Positions 46,891 to 59,667 of a stretch of 64,000 nt of DNA are shown in pieces (position 1 is the stretch's first letter; the number at the start of each line of letters is the position of its first letter). The notes under the pieces are model-generated. The model searched no databases. It was not told the DNA's origin and was given only the letters and a program-made list of their open reading frames with translations. Source of the stretch: Rheinheimera texasensis DSM 17496 (GTDB lineage Bacteria > Pseudomonadota > Gammaproteobacteria > Enterobacterales > Alteromonadaceae). Location of the stretch: the NCBI RefSeq assembly GCF_000711985.1, contig NZ_JONU01000008.1, positions 558,001 through 622,000 on the forward strand, written 5' to 3'. The translations under genes and the position numbers were made by a program.

Positions 46891-47267
46891 TGGCCATTCT
46901 TGGCCTTGGCACGGACATCGTCGAGATCAGCCGGATTGAACAAAGCCTGGCGCGTTCACCACGGTTGATTGAGCGCGTGCTGACGGCTGAAGAACAAGCG
47001 ATTTACGCGGCGCATGCGCAGCCGGCGCGTTATTTCGCCAAGCGTTTTGCCGCCAAAGAAGCGGCGGCCAAGGCGCTTGGCACCGGCATCGGCCGTGGCA
47101 TTTCGTTTCAGCATTTTAATACCCGCAACGACGAGGCGGGTCGTCCGGTGCTGGAACTGACCGGCGCCGCGGCAGAACTGGCCGCCAGCCTGGGGTTACG
47201 TCACACCTGGTTGTCGATCAGCGACGAGCAGGCTTTTGCCATGGCTACAGTGATTCTGGAATCCTGA
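46890..47267 (+). CDS. acpS: Holo-[acyl-carrier-protein] synthase
   Basis: Transfers 4'-phosphopantetheine from CoA to apo-ACP. A 125-residue protein with magnesium- and CoA-binding motifs GTDIVEISRI and FAAKEAAAKALGTGI, the two canonical AcpS signatures. It overlaps pdxJ by one base (TAATG), an arrangement shared with E. coli. It converges on barA with only nine bases between. Confidence 0.97.
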   Translation: MAILGLGTDIVEISRIEQSLARSPRLIERVLTAEEQAIYAAHAQPARYFAKRFAAKEAAAKALGTGIGRGISFQHFNTRNDEAGRPVLELTGAAAELAASLGLRHTWLSISDEQAFAMATVILES

Positions 47268-47276
47268 AGCGACAGC

Positions 47277-50087
47277 TTAAAAGTTCCACTGTTGTGATTC
47301 AGCCAGCAAGTCCTGCAGCTGGTCGGCTAAATCAAATAACTCAGGCTCCAGCTGTAACAGACTGGCGCCGGTTTTCAGCTGGGTTTCGATGGTTTCACTC
47401 AATGCTTTGATGTGCGGCACCCCGGTGTAACAAGTGGCACCGTGCAGTTTATGTACCAGCTGGATCAGCGCATCTTTTTGATTACTCTCGCGATATTTCT
47501 CTAAATCGGCCAGGGTTTGTGGCAGGCTTGCCAGCAGCAGTTGCAGCATGTCTCTGGCCAGCTCGGTTTTTCCTGCCGCCCGTTGTAATGCCAGCTCCCA
47601 GTCGATATGGCGGCTTTGCGGTAACGCCGGTGTTGCGGCGGAAGGAGCCTGCGGCGTAAACACAGTGCTGAGCTGAGGCAAACTGAACGCAGGGCAGCAT
47701 TCTTTTAACGCGTACTGCAGCATTTGTTCATCCAGCGGTTTACTCAAAAACTCACAGAACCCCAGATTTAATAAGCGCTCGCGCTCACCGGGCAGGGTAT
47801 GGGCCGTCACTGCGATGATCGGTGTTTCCTCGTTCAGCGAACTTTGCTGAATGCGCTGACAGGCGGTGACGCCGTCCATCACTGGCATATTGATATCCAT
47901 GAAAATGACGTCGTAATGCGCGTGTGATGCCAGCTGCCAGGCCTCTGCGCCCTGCGTAGCGGAGTCGACCGTCTCGACAAGCTCGCCAAGCAGTGCGTTA
48001 ATCAGTTTTAAATTGGCTTCGTTGTCATCGACCGTCAGCACCCGTAGCCGCGCTTTCGGCTGACTGGGTGATGGCGTGGCGACCACTTGCTGCTGGTTGT
48101 AAGGCCTTGCCAGCGTCGCCGCCAGTTTACGCTGGTGCGCCGGCTTGGCGAGGCATGCCTGTGCGCCGCTTTGTAGCAAAGCTTCGCGTAAATTGGGCGA
48201 CAGCGAATTGACCAGCAGATACAGATACTGGCAGTGCGGTTTGATTTGCCGGATAAGCTCAACAATCGGATTAAGCTGATCTAACGACACGGTACGGCCA
48301 ATCAGCGCAATATCAAACTGGTCTTGTTGCGCCAGCGCTTGCTGCAATTGTGCCGGTGTGGCGCAGGCAGACACTCTAAGCCCCCAGCTATTGAGCAAAC
48401 TCAGCGTGGACTCCCGCGAGTGTTGTTGTGGCTCCAGATACAGCACGGTTTTTTGCCTGAGGAACTGCACCGGCAAAGGTTCGCTGACACTCAGGTGATG
48501 CGCCGACAGCGCCAGACTGAACCAGAAGGTTGAACCTTCGCCCGCTTTACTGTGGAAACCAATTTGTCCGCCCATGGCTTCGACCAACCGCTGCGAAATA
48601 ATCAGGCCAAGTCCGGTGCCACCATAGCGGCGGCCTATGCTGCCGTCGGCCTGCGCAAAGCCGCGAAACAGCTGTTCCTGCTGCGCTGGGGCTATGCCGA
48701 TGCCAGTGTCCTGAATTTCAAAATGCAGCAGGATTTTGTCGTCATTGGTCGGCTGATGCTGTAGCCGGATCACGATGCTGCCATGTTCGGTAAATTTAAT
48801 CGCGTTGCCGGCGATATTCATCAGCACCTGATTGATACGCAACGGGTCGCCAATCAGCGCATCCGGCACCTCCGCATCGATTTGCAGTGCCAGTTCAAGT
48901 TGTTTGTCAAAAGCGTTCACCGCCAGAAGTTCGACTGCGTCGTGCACTAAATCGCGAATGGAAAAGGGTTCCGGATTGATTGGCATCCGGCCTTCTTCTA
49001 ATTTGGCGTAGTCCAGCACGTCGTTGACCAGAGACAGCAGGCTGTTGGCTGATTTCTGGATGGTATTGAGATAATCCTGCTGATGGTGCGTCAGTTGTGT
49101 TTTCAGCAGCTGCCGGGTAAAACCCAACACGCCGTTTAATGGTGTCCGCAGCTCGTGACTCATTTTGGCAAGGAATTCCGACTTCAGTTTGTTGTCGTCC
49201 TGCGCTTTACGCCGCGCCATATCCAGCGCCACGTTTTGCATTTCCAGCTGCTCCATGGTCTGGATTAAGTCGCTGGTGGACTGATCAACGGTATGCTGCA
49301 TCTCATCTTTGTAGTGTTTCAGTTCGTTGGCGAGCTGATTAATACCAAGGCGCATCAGGTCAAACTCACCAATAAAAGGCTGCTCCAGGTGTTTTTCAAA
49401 GCGGCCTTCGGCCAGCCGTTCAATTTGTGCCAGCAATTGTTGCAGCGGCTGACTGAGTTTGCTGAGTAAACGCAGGCTCAGCATCAGCGCCAGACTCAGG
49501 GATAACAGCACCAGCAAGGCGGTCACCAGCAGAGAACTCTGCTGCGCCAGCATCACCTTGTCTTTATCCACCTGCACCAGGACATAACCGAGGCGGCCTT
49601 CTGTGCGCAATAACTGAGCCGTTTGGCCATCATTGCTGCGGGCACTGAGTGCCAGCGCCTGAATTTCGCTCATCTCCAGCTGAATAGGGGCGCGGATCAG
49701 CAGGTAATTATCTTGCTGGCTGAGCTGTGGTAAATCAGGCAACGCGCTGTCTTTGCTTAAGCGCAGCTCAGCGAAGTCTTTGTGCAGATTAGAACTGGCC
49801 ACCAGCTGATGCTGATGGTCAAAGATGGCGATGGTACGCACCAGCGGTGAGTTTTTACGATGACTGACATCCAGCAAACGCTGCAGGTATGCTTTGTCTT
49901 GCTGCAGCAGGCCATAAGCTGAGGCGATAGCCAGCGGTTCGGCGATGTTGGTTGCCTGGTCGGCCAGATAGCGCGATAAATCGGCATATCGCACGTAACT
50001 GAAATAACCGCCAAGGCCAGCGCTGGCCAAAAAAGTCGGCAACAACGTGATTAACAGGATCCAATCGCGTAAAGCAATTTTCGTCAT
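47277..50087 (-). CDS. barA: Hybrid sensor histidine kinase BarA
   Basis: The sensor of the BarA-UvrY(GacSA) pathway, which drives CsrB-type RNAs and controls carbon flow and biofilm. The 936-residue protein has an N-terminal helix, a periplasmic sensor region (about 30-180), a second helix near 185-206, HAMP, the HisKA domain with H311 in MSHELRTPLNG, the HATPase with GGTGLGL, a degenerate receiver lacking the acceptor Asp, a true receiver with D731 in FMDINMPVMDG, and a C-terminal Hpt domain with H879 in VHKLHGATCYTG. Divergence from rlmD-relA fits the barA locus of E. coli. ATG at 50087 preferred over an upstream GTG. Confidence 0.95.
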   Translation of the reverse strand: MTKIALRDWILLITLLPTFLASAGLGGYFSYVRYADLSRYLADQATNIAEPLAIASAYGLLQQDKAYLQRLLDVSHRKNSPLVRTIAIFDHQHQLVASSNLHKDFAELRLSKDSALPDLPQLSQQDNYLLIRAPIQLEMSEIQALALSARSNDGQTAQLLRTEGRLGYVLVQVDKDKVMLAQQSSLLVTALLVLLSLSLALMLSLRLLSKLSQPLQQLLAQIERLAEGRFEKHLEQPFIGEFDLMRLGINQLANELKHYKDEMQHTVDQSTSDLIQTMEQLEMQNVALDMARRKAQDDNKLKSEFLAKMSHELRTPLNGVLGFTRQLLKTQLTHHQQDYLNTIQKSANSLLSLVNDVLDYAKLEEGRMPINPEPFSIRDLVHDAVELLAVNAFDKQLELALQIDAEVPDALIGDPLRINQVLMNIAGNAIKFTEHGSIVIRLQHQPTNDDKILLHFEIQDTGIGIAPAQQEQLFRGFAQADGSIGRRYGGTGLGLIISQRLVEAMGGQIGFHSKAGEGSTFWFSLALSAHHLSVSEPLPVQFLRQKTVLYLEPQQHSRESTLSLLNSWGLRVSACATPAQLQQALAQQDQFDIALIGRTVSLDQLNPIVELIRQIKPHCQYLYLLVNSLSPNLREALLQSGAQACLAKPAHQRKLAATLARPYNQQQVVATPSPSQPKARLRVLTVDDNEANLKLINALLGELVETVDSATQGAEAWQLASHAHYDVIFMDINMPVMDGVTACQRIQQSSLNEETPIIAVTAHTLPGERERLLNLGFCEFLSKPLDEQMLQYALKECCPAFSLPQLSTVFTPQAPSAATPALPQSRHIDWELALQRAAGKTELARDMLQLLLASLPQTLADLEKYRESNQKDALIQLVHKLHGATCYTGVPHIKALSETIETQLKTGASLLQLEPELFDLADQLQDLLAESQQWNF

Positions 50088-50210
50088 CTGGGGCACTGCT
50101 TGCTACAATGGGCTATCGGTTATTTATCATGACATAACACCCGGCAAAAACCTATGCGGTTTTCCAGGTGCAAACGGCAAAACAGCACAGGCAAGGCCCG
50201 AACGGAATTT

Positions 50211-51533
50211 ATGGTAAGCATCTATCAGACAAAGAAAAAAACTAATTTGCCACAACACGCCATCTTAGACGTCCAACGCTGGGACCATGAAGCTCAGGGC
50301 ATCAGTACTCATCAAGGCAAGATTTGTTTTATTGAAGCAGCGTTGCCGGGCGAACAAGTGCAGTGCCGCATCACGGAACAGAAAAAAGACTATAGCCGCG
50401 TTGTGGTGCAAAAAGTGTTGCAGCCGTCGCCGGCACGGGTCAAACCGCTGTGTCCGTCGGCGGCGCAATGTGGCGGTTGTCAGCTGCAGTTTGTGGCGCC
50501 AGATGCTGCACTGCAACTCAAACAACAAGCCGTGGCTGGCTTGCTGGCGCATCAGCTGAAAGTGACCGCATTACCTTGGCAAGCCCCCTTGTCAGCCGTC
50601 AGCAGCGGTTACCGGCGCAAAGCGCGGATTGGCGTCTGGTATGACAAACCGAGCCGGCAGTTTGAGGTCGGCTTTCGCCAGGCGGGTGGAAAAGAAATCC
50701 TCGATATTGCGCATTGCATGGTGTTAAGTCCGGTCATAGCGCCGGTGCTGTCGGTGCTGCGCACGACCTTGCCGCAGTTGCAGCACGGTAGTGCCATCAC
50801 CCATGTGGAAGTGCTGGATGCCGATGGTCAGGCCTTTATTGTGATCCGCCACATCAAACCGCTGGCAGAGAGCGATAAATCACTGCTCAAAGCAGCCTGG
50901 CCCGAGGCCTGGTGGATTGGCGAGCCGCAAAGTGACGAATTTGTCGCCTGGCAACCGGATACACCACAGCCAGAATATCAGCTGGCATCCGGCCAGCGGC
51001 TGCAATTTGACGCCACCGATTTTATTCAGGTCAACGCGCAGGTGAACCAGGCCATGGTGGCGCAGGCAATCGCATGGCTTATGCCAGAAAAGTCTGATCA
51101 AGTGCTTGATTTGTATTGCGGTATCGGTAATTTTAGTCTGGCCTTTGCACCATTGGTTGCTGAGGTCACCGGTGTCGAGGGGATGGCCAACATGGTGCAA
51201 CGGGCCACTGCCAATGCTGCACTGAATGGCTACAGCAACTGCAGTTTTATGCAGGGTGATTTGCATCTGTCGTGGCAAGGCCAGCCCTGGAGCCGCGGAA
51301 AATATCACAAGGTCATTTTAGATCCAGCCCGGGCCGGTGCTGCCGGAGCCGTGGACGAAGTCGCCAAACTCAAACCGGCACAGATTTTGTACGTGTCCTG
51401 TAATGCGGCGACTTTTGCCCGCGATGCGCGGGTGTTACTGGAAAATCGCTATCAGATTAGCAAAATTGGGGTGATGGACATGTTCCCCTATACCAGTCAT
51501 CTGGAGCTGATGGCATTATTTGAACTGAGCTGA
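50211..51533 (+). CDS. rlmD: 23S rRNA (uracil(1939)-C5)-methyltransferase
   Basis: RlmD/RumA methylates U1939 of 23S rRNA. The 440-residue protein has an N-terminal TRAM domain (ILDVQRWDHEAQGIS), a [4Fe-4S] cluster motif CPSAAQCGGC with a later Cys in AHCMVL, the SAM site DLYCGIGNFSLAFA and the catalytic Cys in VSCNAATFARD. I start at the ATG at 50211 (MVSIYQTKKKT), where homology begins; an ATG at 50154 would add 19 residues. relA follows 32 bases later, as in E. coli. Confidence 0.95.
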   Translation: MVSIYQTKKKTNLPQHAILDVQRWDHEAQGISTHQGKICFIEAALPGEQVQCRITEQKKDYSRVVVQKVLQPSPARVKPLCPSAAQCGGCQLQFVAPDAALQLKQQAVAGLLAHQLKVTALPWQAPLSAVSSGYRRKARIGVWYDKPSRQFEVGFRQAGGKEILDIAHCMVLSPVIAPVLSVLRTTLPQLQHGSAITHVEVLDADGQAFIVIRHIKPLAESDKSLLKAAWPEAWWIGEPQSDEFVAWQPDTPQPEYQLASGQRLQFDATDFIQVNAQVNQAMVAQAIAWLMPEKSDQVLDLYCGIGNFSLAFAPLVAEVTGVEGMANMVQRATANAALNGYSNCSFMQGDLHLSWQGQPWSRGKYHKVILDPARAGAAGAVDEVAKLKPAQILYVSCNAATFARDARVLLENRYQISKIGVMDMFPYTSHLELMALFELS

Positions 51534-51565
51534 ATAGTTAATACGCTGAATATTTCGAGGTAAGC

Positions 51566-53755
51566 ATGGTCAGGGTCCGGCACTCACACAGCACGGAATA
51601 CAACGCCGGGGAAACCTCGGCCTGGCTGATTTCTTTGGGGCTCAGTGAGAAAAAAATCGCTTGTCTGCTGGCGGCAGGCGAGTGGCTGAATCAGCAGGAA
51701 CTGACCGAAGCGACTTGTCCGCAAGTGCGCACCGGCTGGGAAATGGTTGAGATCCTGGCGGATTTACGCATGGATAAAGATGCCCTGACCGCAGCCCTAT
51801 TGTTTCCGTTGATTGAAGCCAGACTGTTGGATGTGACCGCGCTCGACGCTCATTTCGATGCACCGGTTTGCAACATGCTGCATGCAGTGGACCAAATGGA
51901 GGCTATCCGCACCATTCCGGTCGGGCCAAACCAAACGCCAAATGCACAGCAAGCTGACAACCTGCGTAAAATGCTGCTTACCATGGTCGAAGACGTACGC
52001 GCCGTGGTGATCAAACTGGCCGCACAAATCTGTTATCTGCGGGATGTTAAAAACGCCGATGAAGAAACCCGTGTGCTGGCCGCCAAACAAACCAATGCAA
52101 TCTTTGCCCCGCTGGCAAACCGGCTGGGGATTGGTCAGCTGAAATGGGAATTGGAAGATTTAGCTTTCCGTTATCTGCATCCGCAAATCTACAAAAAAAT
52201 CGCCAGTCAGCTTGAAGAGAAACGCCTCGATCGCGAACAATATATGCGCGATTTTGTGCAGGCAGTGCGCGACAAGATGGCCGTCGAAAAGCTTGATTGC
52301 GAGGTCTATGGCCGGCCTAAGCATATTTTCAGCATCTGGAAAAAGATGCAGAAAAAGCATCTGGCATTTGATCAACTCTACGACATCCGTGCCGTGCGGA
52401 TTGTGACTGAACGGGTGCAGGATTGTTATGCCGCGCTCGGTGTTGTGCACACCAGCTGGCAGCATTTACCGAAAGAATTTGACGATTACATCGCAACGCC
52501 AAAACAAAATGGCTATCAGTCGATCCATACCGTAGTGCTGGGGCCGCAGGGCCGGCCTATTGAAATTCAAATCCGTACCCGGCAGATGCACGAAGACGCT
52601 GAACTCGGCGTCGCAGCGCACTGGCGCTACAAAGAAGGCGGACCGGCTGGCCGTGAAGGCGCGCTGGATGAGAAAATCGGCTGGTTACGAAAAATTCTGG
52701 CCTGGCAGGAAGAAGTGGTTGATTCTTCGCTGGCGGAAGAATTACGCAATCAGGTCACTGAAGACCGGGTTTATGTCTTTACGCCCAAAGGCGATATCGT
52801 CGATTTGCCCCTCGGTTCGACGCCGCTCGATTTTGCCTATTATGTACATTCCAATGTCGGCAATCGGTGTATTGGCGCCAAAATCTCCGGCCGCATTGTG
52901 CCTTTTACTTATCAGTTAAAAACCGGCGATCAGGTTGAAATTCTGACTGGTCGCGAAGCCAATCCAAGCCGCGACTGGCTGAACCCCAATCTGGGATATC
53001 TGAAATCCAGCCGGGCGCGTTCCAAAGTGCAATATTGGTTCCGACTGCAGGACCGTGACAAAAACTATGCGGCCGGCAAAGAGTTACTCGACACTGAACT
53101 GGCCCGGCTCAATGTGCCTTTAGACCAGCCGGTCAAAGTGCTGCAGCGTTTTAATGTCAATTCCATCGAAGAACTGTTGGTTGGTATTGGTGGCGGCGAG
53201 ATTAAAGTCACGCAGGTCATCAATTATATCCAAAGCCTGCATAGCAAACATGACGCGCCGGAAATTGACCCGCGGCTGATCTCCAAGCCCATGCAGACAC
53301 ATAGCAAAAGCCATGTCGTGGTGCAGGGCGTTGGTAATTTGTTAACGCATATGGCGGGCTGCTGCCAGCCGTTGCCGGGCGATGCCATTATCGGCTACAT
53401 CACGCAAGGCCGAGGCATCGCGGTGCACCGGGATGACTGTGAACAGTTTAAAAATCTGCAGGAACAACATCCGGAGCGGGTAGTGGAAGCGGCCTGGGGC
53501 GACCAGTATGCTTCAGGGTATGAAGCCAGCATCCGCATCGTCGCCCACGATCGTAACGGTTTATTGCGCGATATCACCAGTATTCTGGCCAATGAAAAAG
53601 CCAACGTGCTCAGAATGAGCAGTAACTCTGATGTGGCACGCCAGACCGCGACCATTTATATGACGCTCGAGCTGTATAACCTTGATTCACTGAACAAATT
53701 GCTGACTAAAGTCAGTCAGATTGACGATGTGATTGAAGCGAAGCGGTCGCAGTAG
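51566..53755 (+). CDS. relA: GTP pyrophosphokinase RelA
   Basis: Makes (p)ppGpp on stalled ribosomes with uncharged tRNA. The 729-residue protein has an N-terminal HD-like domain that is inactive (FPLIEA replaces the His-Asp pair), the synthetase domain with YGRPKHIFSIWKKMQ and EFDDYIATPKQNGYQSIHTV (the EFDD variant of RelA), a TGS domain and a C-terminal ACT/RRM domain. The Cys cluster HMAGCCQPLPGD is the zinc/conserved-Cys domain. A strong GAGG ribosome site lies before the ATG. mazG follows. Confidence 0.97.
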   Translation: MVRVRHSHSTEYNAGETSAWLISLGLSEKKIACLLAAGEWLNQQELTEATCPQVRTGWEMVEILADLRMDKDALTAALLFPLIEARLLDVTALDAHFDAPVCNMLHAVDQMEAIRTIPVGPNQTPNAQQADNLRKMLLTMVEDVRAVVIKLAAQICYLRDVKNADEETRVLAAKQTNAIFAPLANRLGIGQLKWELEDLAFRYLHPQIYKKIASQLEEKRLDREQYMRDFVQAVRDKMAVEKLDCEVYGRPKHIFSIWKKMQKKHLAFDQLYDIRAVRIVTERVQDCYAALGVVHTSWQHLPKEFDDYIATPKQNGYQSIHTVVLGPQGRPIEIQIRTRQMHEDAELGVAAHWRYKEGGPAGREGALDEKIGWLRKILAWQEEVVDSSLAEELRNQVTEDRVYVFTPKGDIVDLPLGSTPLDFAYYVHSNVGNRCIGAKISGRIVPFTYQLKTGDQVEILTGREANPSRDWLNPNLGYLKSSRARSKVQYWFRLQDRDKNYAAGKELLDTELARLNVPLDQPVKVLQRFNVNSIEELLVGIGGGEIKVTQVINYIQSLHSKHDAPEIDPRLISKPMQTHSKSHVVVQGVGNLLTHMAGCCQPLPGDAIIGYITQGRGIAVHRDDCEQFKNLQEQHPERVVEAAWGDQYASGYEASIRIVAHDRNGLLRDITSILANEKANVLRMSSNSDVARQTATIYMTLELYNLDSLNKLLTKVSQIDDVIEAKRSQ

Positions 53756-53822
53756 AATCCATGAACCGGTATCGCCTGCTGTCGCGGCGATACCGGTCGC
53801 ATTCATCCCCGGAATTCAACCG

Positions 53823-54641
53823 ATGTCAAAAAATATCAACGACTTACTCGCCATTATGGCGACATTGCGCGACCCAGAGCAGGGCTGCGCCTGGGATAAA
53901 GCTCAGACGTATCAGAGCATAGTGCCTTACACGCTGGAAGAAGCATATGAAGTGGCCGACACCATAGAACGCGGCGCTATCGATGAATTACCAGATGAAC
54001 TCGGCGACCTGCTATTTCAGGTGGTGTTTTACAGCCAAATTGGTAAAGAGCAAGGCCGGTTTGACTTTGACGACTGCGTCCGTGCTATTTGCGACAAACT
54101 GATTCGCCGCCATCCGCATGTGTTTGCGGATACATCGACAGCATCAGCCGGTGCGGCACCAGCCGACGCGACCACAGCCTTAAAGGGCTGGGAAGCTATC
54201 AAAGCGGCAGAGCGCGGTGACAATGGTCAGCATAGTGTGCTGGATAATGTGCCGGCTGGCTTACCAGCGCTGACCCGGGCTTACAAGCTGCAAAAACGTT
54301 GTGCCAGTGTTGGTTTTGACTGGCCGGATTTGACCGGCTGCTGGGACAAAGTACGGGAAGAGATCTTAGAAGTTGAAGCCGAAATGGATACGCCACAACA
54401 AGATCAGGTGGCGCTGGCTGAAGAGCTCGGTGATTTGATGTTTGCGCTGGTCAATGTGGTGCGTAAAGCCGGTTTTCAGCCGGAGACTTTACTCAGAAGT
54501 GCCAATCAAAAGTTTGAGAGGCGCTTTCGCGATGTCGAAAAACAATTGTCGAACCAGGGCAAAACACCACAACAAAGTGACCTCGCTGAAATGGACGCCT
54601 TGTGGGATCAGGTCAAACGGTTACATAAAACTCAGGAATAA
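53823..54641 (+). CDS. mazG: Nucleoside triphosphate pyrophosphohydrolase MazG
   Basis: Hydrolyses NTPs to NMPs and lowers ppGpp indirectly. The 272-residue protein has two MazG domains with metal motifs EEAYEV...DELGDLLFQ (first) and EILEVEAE...EELGDLMFAL (second), and CAWDKAQTYQSI near the start. Homology starts at the ATG at 53823, although a longer frame overlaps the relA end. Slightly longer than E. coli MazG (263) through an Ala-rich loop (TSTASAGAAPADATTAL). Confidence 0.95.
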   Translation: MSKNINDLLAIMATLRDPEQGCAWDKAQTYQSIVPYTLEEAYEVADTIERGAIDELPDELGDLLFQVVFYSQIGKEQGRFDFDDCVRAICDKLIRRHPHVFADTSTASAGAAPADATTALKGWEAIKAAERGDNGQHSVLDNVPAGLPALTRAYKLQKRCASVGFDWPDLTGCWDKVREEILEVEAEMDTPQQDQVALAEELGDLMFALVNVVRKAGFQPETLLRSANQKFERRFRDVEKQLSNQGKTPQQSDLAEMDALWDQVKRLHKTQE

Positions 54642-54670
54642 CGCGGCCTGAACATCAACTCATTGAAATA

Positions 54671-54693
54671 AGCCGGCTCAACGCCGGCTTTTT
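54671..54693 (+). terminator. Terminator of the rlmD-relA-mazG group
   Basis: AGCCGGC / GCCGGCT stem (54671-54677, 54683-54689), loop TCAAC, then a T-run. It is 29 bases after the mazG stop. Confidence 0.9.
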
Positions 54694-54695
54694 GA

Positions 54696-54724
54696 TTGAG
54701 CCTGAGCAGCGGCTTTGTTATACT
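54696..54724 (+). promoter_or_regulatory. Sigma70 promoter for pyrG
   Basis: TTGAGC (54696-54701) and TATACT (54719-54724) with 17 bases between, directly after the mazG terminator and about 105 bases before the pyrG ATG. The long leader may hold the CTP-sensing control known for pyrG elsewhere, but no such motif was seen here. Confidence 0.65.
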
Positions 54725-54806
54725 TTCCGCCCGTCCTGATACCAATATCCTGCAGTCCGAAATCTTCCTGATGATTTGCGATTGCCTGATGCTATTGGTC
54801 CATTAA

Positions 54807-57820
<3,014 letters not shown>

Positions 57821-57835
57821 TCCTTTGATGAAGTC

Positions 57836-57861
57836 AAAGAGCCGGCAATTGCCGGCTCTTT
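57836..57861 (+). terminator. Terminator after eno
   Basis: AAAGAGCCGGC / GCCGGCTCTTT, a perfect 11-pair stem with loop AATT; the T-run after it is short, so strength is uncertain. Confidence 0.75.
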
Positions 57862-57942
57862 GCTTGTTGCGCCTGTGAACTATGCTAGCGCAGATCCGTT
57901 TTCGCACTGGTCAAACGGCAGAGGGTTGGTTAACATTCGACC

Positions 57943-58626
57943 ATGACAACGCAAAATCAGCTTTGGTTTAATCCGGAGCAGTCCCTGACCTATGCTGAGC
58001 TGTGCAATACCTTGTACGAGCGCGAATTGGCACGCCTGGCGTCATCTCCGCCGGAACAATTGCCGTTTTTACCGCGCCGGTTAAAAAGCCTGCCGTTTTA
58101 TGTGCGCGAAGCTGCCACCCTCATCTTGCAATATCCGTCACCGCTGACGCTCGACAGCCAGAATGCCTGTTGGCTGCATAGCCAGAGCAAACAGTGTCCG
58201 GTCCCGCATGTCGATGAATCTGAGAGTATTTTTAGTTATTACAGCAAATCGGCCAAATTGGGCCTGCTGGTGCCGGTCTATGTGCAGCCACAAGGTGCCC
58301 AACAACAAGGGCTGCAGCAAATTCTGTTAGATTCAATCGATGAGATTGATCGGGAAGGCCAGCGGCTGCATTGTAACGAACATGGCTGGTTTGCCCTGGC
58401 TGGTTGGCCGCAAGAACCTGATAATCAAAACAAATTGTTATTAAAACCCAGCAAAGCCGTGTTGACGGCCGTGTGCTGTGGCCATCAGTGGCGCAACGGC
58501 GAGCGCAAAACACCACGTTTACTGAGTCTGCGAGAAATGTTGCTGGCCAGCCGGCTGAACTGGCAAAATTTCGCCAAACCTCATGCGTCTAGGGCCAATG
58601 ACTTACGTCCAGGCCGCGTAAAATAA
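57943..58626 (+). CDS. Unrecognised 227-residue protein between eno and ftsB
   Basis: I do not recognise a family. The protein is soluble, with no signal or membrane segment. Cys and His occur in pairs: ACWLHSQSKQCPVPH (near 85-99), LHCNEHGW (near 144) and VCCGHQW (near 180), which would suit metal binding. The C-terminus is basic (RANDLRPGRVK). It follows eno after a terminator and starts with ATG in a fair context. Coding bias looks like that of its neighbours. It might be a lineage-specific gene. Confidence 0.75.
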   Translation: MTTQNQLWFNPEQSLTYAELCNTLYERELARLASSPPEQLPFLPRRLKSLPFYVREAATLILQYPSPLTLDSQNACWLHSQSKQCPVPHVDESESIFSYYSKSAKLGLLVPVYVQPQGAQQQGLQQILLDSIDEIDREGQRLHCNEHGWFALAGWPQEPDNQNKLLLKPSKAVLTAVCCGHQWRNGERKTPRLLSLREMLLASRLNWQNFAKPHASRANDLRPGRVK

Positions 58627-58693
58627 GCTGCAGGGCTTTTCAGCGCTGATGACAGCCTGCATAATACCAGCAGATTGCATTTTTGGATTTGTT

Positions 58694-58978
58694 ATGCGGC
58701 TGTTAATTATTATCCTGTTTGCGCTGGTCTGCGCGCTGCAATATCGCTTGTGGTTCGGGCCACACAGCGTTAAAGAATATTTTAAGCATCAGGAAGAGCT
58801 GAAAGTGCATCTGGCCAGCAATCAGGAGCTGGAAAAACGCAATAAAATGCTGATGGCCGACGTTGCCGATTTACAAAGCGGCCTGGATTCTATTGAAGAA
58901 CGCTCTCGCAACGAATTAGGCCTGATTAAACAAGACGAAGTGTTTTTCCGCCTGGTAGCCAAACAGGGCACTAAATGA
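58694..58978 (+). CDS. ftsB: Cell division protein FtsB
   Basis: Bitopic membrane protein of the FtsQLB divisome complex. The 94-residue product has one N-terminal helix ([22 protein letters not shown]) and a coiled coil near residues 30-65 with [20 protein letters not shown], then [23 protein letters not shown] at 58694 chosen because the membrane segment starts there; extra upstream residues from 58649 would be unusual. The gene overlaps ispD by four bases. Confidence 0.94.
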   Translation: MRLLIIILFALVCALQYRLWFGPHSVKEYFKHQEELKVHLASNQELEKRNKMLMADVADLQSGLDSIEERSRNELGLIKQDEVFFRLVAKQGTK

Positions 58979-59667
58979 CCATTGCGATGTTGATCCCGGC
59001 GGCCGGAGTCGGCAGCCGCATGCAGGCCGACCGGCCAAAACAATATTTAACCCTCGCCAATCAAACCGTACTTGAGCATACCGCCGCTAAATTGCTGACA
59101 TTGCCAGAGGCTCGCCGGTTGTTTTTAGCTTTATCGCCCAATGACCCGTATTTTCCAACGTTACCATTAGCAAAAGACCCGCGAGTGTGCCGTGTCGCTG
59201 GTGGCGCTGAGCGTGCGGATTCAGTGCTGGCCGGTCTTTTGGCAATAGACGCTGAGCAGTTTCCCTGGACTTTGGTGCATGACGCGGCCCGCCCGCTGGT
59301 GCAGCTCTCTGACATCCGGCAGCTGATCGAGGCATGCCTGCAAAGTGGGACCGGCGGTATTCTGGCGAGTCCAGTGCGCGACACAATGAAGCGGGGCTCT
59401 ACCCAAACGCAAGGGCCGAGTCTGGTCGCCGAGACCGTTGAACGGCGTCAGCTCTGGCATGCACTGACGCCACAGCTGTTTCCAACTGTTTTACTGCGCG
59501 ATGCGCTGCAGCGCGCCCTGGCCGCCGGTGTCGCTATTACCGACGAAGCATCGGCGATGGAGTGGGCCGGCCATCCGGTGCAGCTGATCCCCGGTCGCGC
59601 AGACAATCTTAAAATTACTCAGCCAGAGGACTTAGCTCTGGCACGCTTTTATCTGGAGCAGGCATGA
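58975..59667 (+). CDS. ispD: 2-C-methyl-D-erythritol 4-phosphate cytidylyltransferase
   Basis: Third enzyme of the MEP isoprenoid pathway, forming CDP-ME. The 230-residue enzyme has the CTP-binding start [21 protein letters not shown] and [14 protein letters not shown]. It overlaps ftsB (ATGA) and ispF (ATGA), each by four bases, so this is a tightly coupled operon. Confidence 0.97.
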   Translation: MTIAMLIPAAGVGSRMQADRPKQYLTLANQTVLEHTAAKLLTLPEARRLFLALSPNDPYFPTLPLAKDPRVCRVAGGAERADSVLAGLLAIDAEQFPWTLVHDAARPLVQLSDIRQLIEACLQSGTGGILASPVRDTMKRGSTQTQGPSLVAETVERRQLWHALTPQLFPTVLLRDALQRALAAGVAITDEASAMEWAGHPVQLIPGRADNLKITQPEDLALARFYLEQA

